Translations under genes and position numbers: made by a program
In this document: one piece after another, positions 32,268 to 39,662 of the stretch
How positions within the stretch are numbered: position 1 is the first letter of the stretch
Layout: every line of letters begins with the position of its first letter
NCBI GenBank assembly: GCA_942492855.1
Contig: OW818647.1
Coordinates: 3,844,001 to 3,908,000, forward strand
Source: G963677485 sp942492855
Lineage (GTDB): Bacteria; Armatimonadota; HRBIN16
Length of the DNA: 64,000 nucleotides
Direction of reading: 5' to 3'
The notes under the pieces: model-generated
The model's input: only the letters and a program-made list of their open reading frames with translations
What the model was told of the DNA's origin: nothing
Database searches by the model: none

Positions 32268-34091
32268 ATGATAGGTGCCATTTTGGGAGACATCGTTGGG
32301 TCTCGGTTTGAGGGTAGAGGCCGAAATCATAAAACCAAACAGTTTGAGCTGTTTACGCCATACAACCACTTCACAGATGACTCAGTGCTGACTGTGGCGG
32401 TCGCAGATGCCTTGCTGTACGACAAGGGTTTTGCGCAAGTCTACAGGGAGTATTACACGCGATACCCCCACGCAGGGTATGGCGGCCGGTTCAAGCAATG
32501 GGCCTCAGATTCGTCGGAAGAGCCATATGACAGTTGGGGAAACGGCTCTGCAATGCGAGTCAGCCCTGTGGGATGGTGGGCGAAATCGCTGGAAGAGACA
32601 CTCGCCATGGCAAAAGAGACCGCGTTGCCGACGCATGGCCACATAGAAGCCGTCGTGGGAGCTCAAGCGGTCGCGGGTGCTATCTACCTGGCCCGGACCG
32701 GCGCAGACAAAGCCGAGATCAAGCGGTTTGTAGTGGAGCTCTCAGGATACGATCTGGACCTGAGCTGCGACGACATACGGCCAGACTACCAGTTCGATGT
32801 CTCCTGTAAGGGCACCGTCCCACCCGCCATCATCGCATTTCTCGAATCTGTGGATTTCGAAGACGCCATACGGAATGCCGTCTCACTGGGCGGTGATTCG
32901 GATACGCTGACATGCATCACCGGCGGAATTGCGGAAGCCTTCTATGGGATACCTGGTGATCTGCGCCAACGCACTTTGAGCCTGCTGGACGAACCGATGC
33001 GGAAGGTGGTCGAAGCCTTCAACACCTCTTATGTCCACCGCTCGGTCACTGAGATTGATGCTCAACCGACCAGGTTGTCGCGTATCACAGGCTGCTTGCT
33101 TGCGGGAGCGGTGGGGGATGCGCTGGGAGCCGTTGTGGAGTTTAACAGCATAGCTGATATCCGCCGGAAGTATGGCAAACGTGGCATTCAGGGGTATGCT
33201 GTCTGGCATGGTCACACAGGGCAGTTCACAGATGACACACAGATGACGCTTTTCACCGCTGAAGGGCTGCTGCAAGCCCGGCAAGGCGGAAAACAGGCTG
33301 ACGAAGCGGAATACAGAAAATATGTGCTGGAGTCCTACATCCGCTGGCTGGGCACCCAGGGCACGGTCTCAAAGCGGCCGGAGATGGCACGTATTTACCA
33401 GGGTCCACTGTGGGCAACACGGGAGCTTCACGCCCGTCGGGCACCCGGCGGTACCTGCCTGAGTGGGCTGTCCCGATACCTTGGCAGCATGGAGTCAGGC
33501 GGTGCCGATATTGATCTGCACCCACTCAACAACAGCAAGGGCTGTGGTGGTGTGATGCGCATGGCGCCTGTGGGCTTTGTGTCCGGTGTCGATCATTTTG
33601 CTTTGGGATGTGAGCTGGCGAAGCTTTCGCATGGCCATGTGTCGGGCACTCTGCCTTCAGGCTATCTAACGTTGCTGATACACCATTTGCTGGAAGGTGC
33701 GGGCCTCATGGAAGCTATCGAGTTATGCACGGAGCGGCTGATCAAAGAGGCCGGACATGAGGAGACTCTGGTATGTGTCACACTGGCGTGCGATCTGGCG
33801 GTAACGGCTGATGCATCACCAGAGACGATCGAGCGCATCGGAGCGGGTTGGGTGGCTGAGGAGGCGTTGGCCATTTCGCTGTTCTGTGCCATCAAGGCGC
33901 AGGGTTTCGAGCATGGCCTCCGGCTGTCGGTCAACCACAGCGGCGACAGCGACTCCACCGGTGCGATCACCGGCAACATTTTGGGTGCCCTGCACGGTGT
34001 GGAGTATATCGCCAGTCGCTGGCTAGAGCCGCTGGAGCTGAGGGAGCTGATCATGTCAGTGGGGCAGCAATGCGCTGCGGCATGGGAGTAA
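32268..34091 (+). CDS. tandem ADP-ribosylglycohydrolase (two DraG-type domains)
   Basis: The 607-residue product contains two complete ADP-ribosylglycohydrolase domains. Domain 1 (1-250) has MIGAILGDIVGSRFEG, FTDDSVLT and LGGDSDTLTCITGGIAEA. Domain 2 (270-607) has ITGCLLAGAVGDALGAVVEF, FTDDTQMTLF and NHSGDSDSTGAITGN. Both keep the two Asp clusters that bind Mg or Mn. Such enzymes remove ADP-ribose from Arg or other groups. AGGAGGAGG precedes the ATG. No ADP-ribosyltransferase is seen in the window, so the target is unknown. It is cytoplasmic. Confidence 0.85.
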   Translation: MIGAILGDIVGSRFEGRGRNHKTKQFELFTPYNHFTDDSVLTVAVADALLYDKGFAQVYREYYTRYPHAGYGGRFKQWASDSSEEPYDSWGNGSAMRVSPVGWWAKSLEETLAMAKETALPTHGHIEAVVGAQAVAGAIYLARTGADKAEIKRFVVELSGYDLDLSCDDIRPDYQFDVSCKGTVPPAIIAFLESVDFEDAIRNAVSLGGDSDTLTCITGGIAEAFYGIPGDLRQRTLSLLDEPMRKVVEAFNTSYVHRSVTEIDAQPTRLSRITGCLLAGAVGDALGAVVEFNSIADIRRKYGKRGIQGYAVWHGHTGQFTDDTQMTLFTAEGLLQARQGGKQADEAEYRKYVLESYIRWLGTQGTVSKRPEMARIYQGPLWATRELHARRAPGGTCLSGLSRYLGSMESGGADIDLHPLNNSKGCGGVMRMAPVGFVSGVDHFALGCELAKLSHGHVSGTLPSGYLTLLIHHLLEGAGLMEAIELCTERLIKEAGHEETLVCVTLACDLAVTADASPETIERIGAGWVAEEALAISLFCAIKAQGFEHGLRLSVNHSGDSDSTGAITGNILGALHGVEYIASRWLEPLELRELIMSVGQQCAAAWE

Positions 34092-34167
34092 AGACACTCA
34101 ACGGATGGGATACCATGAAGATGGTGGGCACATATAACGCCAGCCACACCAAACCGGGAGTAGATAG

Positions 34168-34716
34168 ATGCAAGTGACCACAGAACAGATACTCGAAATC
34201 GCCAACGGGCATGGTGCGACCCATGTGCGGGAGGTGAACCCGCAGGACATTTCATCGGAGCAGTGCTACCGCGATGCCTGCGCCACCAATGCGTGCGGAA
34301 GCTATGGTAAATATTGGACCTGCCCTCCAGGTCTCGGCGACCCTGATGAGAAAATCGACGAAATCAAGGCCTATAAGCATGTGTTTATGGTTCAGAATAT
34401 TACTGAACTTGAGGATTCATGGGATTTTGAAGGTATGGGAGAGGCGGCTGTAAAGAACCAGACGGTGGTGAGGGCCATCGCGGCTGATCTCCGGTCGCAG
34501 TTCCCCGGTCTCCGCGTCAAAGCGATGGGGAATGGCGGCTGTGGTTTGTGTGAGAAATGCACCTGCCCCGACGAACCCTGCCGGTTTCCCGATGAGGCCA
34601 CACAGGCCATTGAGGGCCTGGGCATCAACGTGAAAGCGCTGGTGGAGAGCGTGGGCTTGAAATACATCAACGGCCAGAACACCGTCTCGTTTGTAGGCAT
34701 GGTGCTGGTAGGGTAG
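34168..34716 (+). CDS. DUF2284 metal-binding protein
   Basis: The 182-residue product is Cys-rich with the DUF2284 pattern. Cys residues lie in CYRDACATNACGSYGKYWTC near the start and in GGCGLCEKCTCPDEPCRFPD in the middle. This suggests an iron-sulfur or zinc site. The role of this family is not established. It lies 76 nt after the double glycohydrolase gene and about 30 nt before the patatin gene, all on one strand. A GGGAG lies shortly before the ATG. Confidence 0.8.
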   Translation: MQVTTEQILEIANGHGATHVREVNPQDISSEQCYRDACATNACGSYGKYWTCPPGLGDPDEKIDEIKAYKHVFMVQNITELEDSWDFEGMGEAAVKNQTVVRAIAADLRSQFPGLRVKAMGNGGCGLCEKCTCPDEPCRFPDEATQAIEGLGINVKALVESVGLKYINGQNTVSFVGMVLVG

Positions 34717-34746
34717 ATTTCCGTTGCAGAATATGGTGAGAAAGAT

Positions 34747-35529
34747 ATGAAGACAGGACTAGCTTTAAGTGGGGGCGGTGCGCTGGGTATCGCCCATCTG
34801 GGCGTTTTAGAAGGTCTGGAAGAGGCGCAGATCGACATTGATATGGTGTGCGGAACCTCCGCTGGAGCTATCGTAGGCGTGTTATACGCGGCAGGGGGTG
34901 TGGAGAGTGTGCGCACGTTTTTCAAGGAGCTGGGCACCTACAGTGTGATCAACCCTCGTAACATCATAAAAATACGCAACCCGCATGGGTTCTTTGACCA
35001 GATAGAAAAACTTCTCCGTGAGATCATCACCGTCACATCATTCGAGCAACTGCGGATACCGTGTTCATGCGTCGCCACCGATGTGGAAAGCGGGAAAGTG
35101 GCTGTGCTCGATGCCGGCGATCCGATTGAATGCGCCATGGCTTCCGCTGCTTACCCCGGTGTCTTTCCGATGCAGAAGATCGGTAGCCGGTATTTCATCG
35201 ATGGCGCGGTCAGTTTGAATATGCCCGTCAGTCCGTTGAGGGAACAGGGAGCGGAATATGTGATCGCCTCCTCGGTGTATTGCCTGGCGGAGCTCAGCCA
35301 TGAAGCAGAAAGGCTGAATCCCTGGCAGATCGCGGCCCGCGCGCTGGAGATCATGGAAAACCGCATCAACGCCTACGAGCTGCAAAACGCGGATTTTGTG
35401 TTTTCGCCTCCCGTGATGGGTTACACCTGGTTCCAGTTTGCCGAGTTTGAGAACATCATGGAAGCGGCCAAGCCTTATGTGCTTCAGCGAGCCAGGGAGC
35501 TTAAAGATTTGTGCCCGTTGAAAGTCTGA
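34747..35529 (+). CDS. patatin-like phospholipase
   Basis: The 260-residue product is a patatin/RssA-type serine lipase: oxyanion loop LSGGGALGIAHLGVL, nucleophile S38 in GTSAG, and catalytic D152 in the DGA motif. It has no signal peptide and is likely cytoplasmic or membrane-associated, hydrolysing acyl lipids. The ribosome site is weak (GAGAAAG). Its neighbours upstream are DUF2284 and the ADP-ribosylglycohydrolase. Confidence 0.9.
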   Translation: MKTGLALSGGGALGIAHLGVLEGLEEAQIDIDMVCGTSAGAIVGVLYAAGGVESVRTFFKELGTYSVINPRNIIKIRNPHGFFDQIEKLLREIITVTSFEQLRIPCSCVATDVESGKVAVLDAGDPIECAMASAAYPGVFPMQKIGSRYFIDGAVSLNMPVSPLREQGAEYVIASSVYCLAELSHEAERLNPWQIAARALEIMENRINAYELQNADFVFSPPVMGYTWFQFAEFENIMEAAKPYVLQRARELKDLCPLKV

Positions 35530-35615
35530 GTTATCAGTTGTTGATTACATTTGCTACCGCGGTCTGAAGGGCTCGATGACCCGCAAGTATATATTAGGGT
35601 CGTATCCATCTTGTG

Positions 35616-35752
35616 CCGCGACATAAATGTCTCGGCTATTGATCAGCAAGCCCGTTGAAACGGGCTGCAGAACTCCGGCCCGGTAGTGATAACGACATCA
35701 CAGATTGCTTCAGCAGTCTTCTTGTTCAGTAGCCGAGATATTTGTGTCGCGG
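35616..35752. repeat. long imperfect inverted repeat
   Basis: The outer arms 35616-35637 and 35731-35752 match at 20 of 22 positions (CCGCGACATAAATGTCTCGG type). An inner hairpin (AGCCCG/CGGGCT) lies at 35649-35666. It occupies most of the patatin-GH38 gap, which otherwise shows no gene. Only one copy is in the window. Confidence 0.6.
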
Positions 35753-35819
35753 AATCGTGCATGGCACCCACTCAACGGCAAAGGACATAGGTAATCGTCA
35801 AATACCGGAGGATCACCAG

Positions 35820-38800
35820 ATGAATAGATACATATGGGTGCTGTGTGTGATGGCACTTTGTATATTCCATGTGACACCGCTATGGGCGGATGATGAGGGA
35901 TACATCCACGACTGGTTGGCTTGCGGAGCCTTCCGCGGTGATGACATCCACAACAGCCTCGACCCGATCTTCGCCACGGACACCTTCCCAACCTCAGGCG
36001 GGTATACCGCAGGGAAGAGCTGGCAGCCGATCCATGCTGATACCATGCCGGTGGACTTCGCGAAGGCGCAGCTCAACTGGGACGCCAGCGAGCACTGCAC
36101 AGCATATACCGCCGTGTATGTGTTTACTCCAGATCAGCGGGCCACCACTCTATCAGTCGGCTGTGACGATAAGTATGCGGCCTGGCTGAACGGTGTTGAA
36201 GTGGGTCGAAGTGATGCCTGGCAGTCATATGGCACCAGCTTCCACAAGCAAATCGTGACACTTCGTGCAGGCTGGAACCTGCTGTTGATGCGTGTGACCA
36301 ACGGCACCTCCTTCTGGCAATACTCCGCGCGGTTTTTGGATTCCAACGGTCAGCCGATCACCAACTTGAGATACCAGACCGATAGTCCCGATCCGAGTGG
36401 CTTGTTCAAGCGAAGCAACCGACTATCACCTGAATTGAAGATCATATCAGCCAGTATGGACGGTAATGGCAGGGTAGAAGGCCAAAAGCTGCTGGTGAAT
36501 GTGAGATTGAGTGTAGCCAATATCGGTGCCTCAGCCTCGGTAGCTTATCGGGTTCAAGCCAAAGATGCAGGGCAGTCGGTATTGGGTGCTGTGGAGAGGC
36601 CCGCTCTTGGCGCAGACCGCGGTGAGACGTTAGTGCTGGGCATACCATATGAGAAGCTGGTGCGTGCTTCGCTGCTGAGCCGCCAGCAGATCATCGTGGA
36701 ATGCGGTACCTCAAGTGTAACGGTGCCGATCTCGCAAACCGAAGTCATGGCGATGCTGTTCCGACCATTTCGCTACGATTGGACGGCGACGCTGACAGAC
36801 GGTCAGATACTGCCCGCTAAAGATTTATCTCAAGCACAGCTGAAGCGAGTTAAGTCCTATCACATCAAAGAACCGCTTCCTGAGTTTGTCAGGCGATTTC
36901 AACTAGCCGCAGGGATTGACATCGGCTGGGAGTGCGTCGGCCGGATGCTGGTGAATGGTAAAGAGGTGAAGGACCATTTCTCTGGCGATTCAGGCGACAT
37001 CGCCCTCCCCATGACCCACGCTGCGGCCAATAAAATTGATTTGTTTGTGCCTGTCAACGCCGGAGGCGCGCCGCGATACGACAACGGCTGGCTGCGTGTG
37101 AAGATACCGGCGGTAGAGGGTTACCTGAAGGGCTACCAGTTTGCACAGATACTGCTGAAGAACCCCACCGGAAGCAGCGCACCGGAGCTGAATGGCGTTC
37201 TGACTGCTATCCTGACTGGCAGCCCTGCCAAGATTGATACGGCTGTGAAGACCGCAAGTCAGCCGATAGATAAACTGGCTCCGTCTGCTAAAACCTACAC
37301 GGCACACCTGCTGGGTCATGGCCACATCGACCTGGCGTGGTTGTGGCAGACGCCGGAAATGATACAGGTCACTAAAGACACCTTCAAATCGGCCCTGAGC
37401 ATGATGGAGAAGTACCCGGAATTCAAATACTCCCAGAGCTCCGCGGCGACCTACTGGTGGATGGAGCAATATGCACCCGACCTGCTGGCCCAGATCAAAC
37501 AGCGGGTCAAGCAGGGCCGCTGGGACCCAGTGGGCGGGATGTGGTCGGAGTGTGACTCCAATATGCCTTCCGGCGAGGCGCTGGTTCGCCAGTTCCTGTA
37601 TGGTCAGCGGTATATGAAACAGCAGCTAGGCAAATCCGCCACGGCCGGCTGGGCACCGGATACCTTCGGGCACGCGTGGTCACTCCCTCAGATACTGCGT
37701 AAAGGTGGGATGGAAAGCTACACGTTCATGAGATGCCGCCCCTCCGATGAGCCATTCTGGTGGGTTGGACTGGACGGAAGCCGGATGTTCTGCAGCCCGA
37801 CCGAGAACTACAACAGCACAGTGGGTGACTGGATCGGCGGACGGCTGGTCAGGAACGAGGCTGCCACCAAGGGCGGAAAGGACATCGCAGTGGTCTATGG
37901 TGTGGGTGACCATGGCGGAGGTCCGACGATGCGAGACATTGAGGCGGCTATCGAGCTGAACAAGACAAAGGTCTATCCCAATGTAAAATTCGACACAGCC
38001 TATCAAGCCAACAAGGCCCTGAAGGCGCAAAAAGCTGATTATGAAACGGTAGATACCGAGCTGAACTTCATATTCCAGGGATGTTATACCAGTCAAGCCG
38101 CCGTGAAGAAGGCGAACCGTCAGTTGGAGAACCTGCTGCCTCAAAGCGAGGCGTTCTCGGCGGTCGCACAAAGATATGGCGCCAGCTACCCATCGAAGGA
38201 CATCTTTACCGCCTGGCGTCACACCTTGTTCAACCAGTTCCATGACATCCTGGACGGCTCGGGCATACACCCGATCTACGATGATGCCGCGAGGGAATAC
38301 CAGCAGGCCATCAGGCTGGGACAGTCGGCCCTCTCCTTGTCACTGGATGCCATCACTCGAAATATCAAAGTGAGTGGCGACTCCGTGGTGGTGTATAACC
38401 CGATGGCCTGGCCGCGTTCCGATGTGGTGGAGCTACCCAATCCCGGCAACGCAGACATCAGCGTCGGAGATCCTGGCGACTGCCAGAAGGAAGAGGGCAA
38501 GCTGGTGTTCATCGCGCGCGATGTGCCCGCGATGGGATACAAACTGTTTCCGATCCGCCAGACGGCACCTGCTTCAACGCCACCAGTGAAATCTTCGGTG
38601 AGTGCCACGCTCGATCCACAAACCGGGTGCTTGAACAGCGTGAAGGATGCCACGGGCCGCGAGTTGTTGACCAGCGGTAGGAATGCCAATGAACTATGGT
38701 TTCACCGCGAAACGGGCGACGGCTGGAATATCTACCCGACGGGCGTCATTGACAAAATTACAGCCAATGCCGACATCATCACCCTAGTGGAGGGCCCGGT

Positions 38801-39575
38801 GAGGTCGATCAGACGGGTCACGCTCAAACAAGACAAATCTGAGTATGTGCAGGATATCGTGCAGTATGCCTCTCTACCGCGCCTGGATATCCGCTACAAG
38901 GTTAGTTGGCAAGACCGCAAAACCATGCTGAAGGCCGACTTCCCGTTGGATATCAAGGGAGCATCGGCCAGGTTTGAGATACCATTTGGCAGCATCGTAC
39001 GGGCCGCTGACGGCAATGAGGTGGTGACGCAGAAGTGGGTCGACCTGTCGAACCAACAGCGCGGTGTGGCGTTGCTAAACGACAGTAAGTATGGAGTGAG
39101 CGTGAACGGCAGCACCATCCGCATGACACTGCTGAGGCAGCCCATCGCTCCTGACCCTAACGGCGACGTCGGTGACCATGAGTTCGCGTTGTCGCTCTAC
39201 CCGCATGACGGTGACTGGGCGAAGGGCGATGTGGTGCGCAAGGGATATGAGTTTAATAACCCACTGATCGCGGTGCGCACGGCTGCCCATGCGGGATCAC
39301 TGCCCGAGGCGCATTCGTATCTGGAGGGCTCCGCCAATGTGGTGGTGACCGCCATGAAAAAGGCGGAGGACTCCAACGATCTCGTGGTGAGGTTCTACGA
39401 ACATGCCGGCAAGGCTTCAGAGGCCGTCATCACCCTTGACAGGCCGGTGGCCTCCGCGGTTGAGATGGACAACATGGAGTGGAAGACACTGGGCAAGCTG
39501 ACGGTCAAGGGCAACCAGATCATCACTCCGACGAAACCCTGGGAATACAAGACCGTTCGGATACGGTTGCGGTAG
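35820..39575 (+). CDS. secreted GH38 alpha-mannosidase
   Basis: The 1251-residue product has a signal peptide (MNRYIWVLCVMALCIFHVTPLWA), an N-terminal jelly-roll region, then the GH38 barrel. HLLGHGHIDLAWLWQTPE carries zinc ligands, and D614 in GWAPDTFGHAW is the expected nucleophile. FNQFHDILDGSGIHPIYDDA is the usual GH38 middle. Beta-domains follow to the end. GGAGG (35807-35811) fixes ATG 35820; an earlier ATG at 35742 lies in the repeat. It releases alpha-mannose from glycans outside the cytoplasm. Confidence 0.92.
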   Translation: MNRYIWVLCVMALCIFHVTPLWADDEGYIHDWLACGAFRGDDIHNSLDPIFATDTFPTSGGYTAGKSWQPIHADTMPVDFAKAQLNWDASEHCTAYTAVYVFTPDQRATTLSVGCDDKYAAWLNGVEVGRSDAWQSYGTSFHKQIVTLRAGWNLLLMRVTNGTSFWQYSARFLDSNGQPITNLRYQTDSPDPSGLFKRSNRLSPELKIISASMDGNGRVEGQKLLVNVRLSVANIGASASVAYRVQAKDAGQSVLGAVERPALGADRGETLVLGIPYEKLVRASLLSRQQIIVECGTSSVTVPISQTEVMAMLFRPFRYDWTATLTDGQILPAKDLSQAQLKRVKSYHIKEPLPEFVRRFQLAAGIDIGWECVGRMLVNGKEVKDHFSGDSGDIALPMTHAAANKIDLFVPVNAGGAPRYDNGWLRVKIPAVEGYLKGYQFAQILLKNPTGSSAPELNGVLTAILTGSPAKIDTAVKTASQPIDKLAPSAKTYTAHLLGHGHIDLAWLWQTPEMIQVTKDTFKSALSMMEKYPEFKYSQSSAATYWWMEQYAPDLLAQIKQRVKQGRWDPVGGMWSECDSNMPSGEALVRQFLYGQRYMKQQLGKSATAGWAPDTFGHAWSLPQILRKGGMESYTFMRCRPSDEPFWWVGLDGSRMFCSPTENYNSTVGDWIGGRLVRNEAATKGGKDIAVVYGVGDHGGGPTMRDIEAAIELNKTKVYPNVKFDTAYQANKALKAQKADYETVDTELNFIFQGCYTSQAAVKKANRQLENLLPQSEAFSAVAQRYGASYPSKDIFTAWRHTLFNQFHDILDGSGIHPIYDDAAREYQQAIRLGQSALSLSLDAITRNIKVSGDSVVVYNPMAWPRSDVVELPNPGNADISVGDPGDCQKEEGKLVFIARDVPAMGYKLFPIRQTAPASTPPVKSSVSATLDPQTGCLNSVKDATGRELLTSGRNANELWFHRETGDGWNIYPTGVIDKITANADIITLVEGPVRSIRRVTLKQDKSEYVQDIVQYASLPRLDIRYKVSWQDRKTMLKADFPLDIKGASARFEIPFGSIVRAADGNEVVTQKWVDLSNQQRGVALLNDSKYGVSVNGSTIRMTLLRQPIAPDPNGDVGDHEFALSLYPHDGDWAKGDVVRKGYEFNNPLIAVRTAAHAGSLPEAHSYLEGSANVVVTAMKKAEDSNDLVVRFYEHAGKASEAVITLDRPVASAVEMDNMEWKTLGKLTVKGNQIITPTKPWEYKTVRIRLR

Positions 39576-39603
39576 GGGAGACCGACGGTCGCCCATGAAT
39601 CGC

Positions 39604-39650
39604 AGTAGGGGCTGGGTTTCCCAGCCCTGGGGTCGGGAAACCCGACCCCG
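39604..39650. repeat. double hairpin repeat with GTAGGG prefix
   Basis: After GTAG come two adjacent hairpins: GGGCTGGG-TTT-CCCAGCCC (39609-39627) and GGGGTCGGG-AAA-CCCGACCCC (39629-39649). It lies between the ends of two convergent genes and may serve as a terminator. Confidence 0.55.
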
Positions 39651-39662
39651 ACAACGGTGGTC

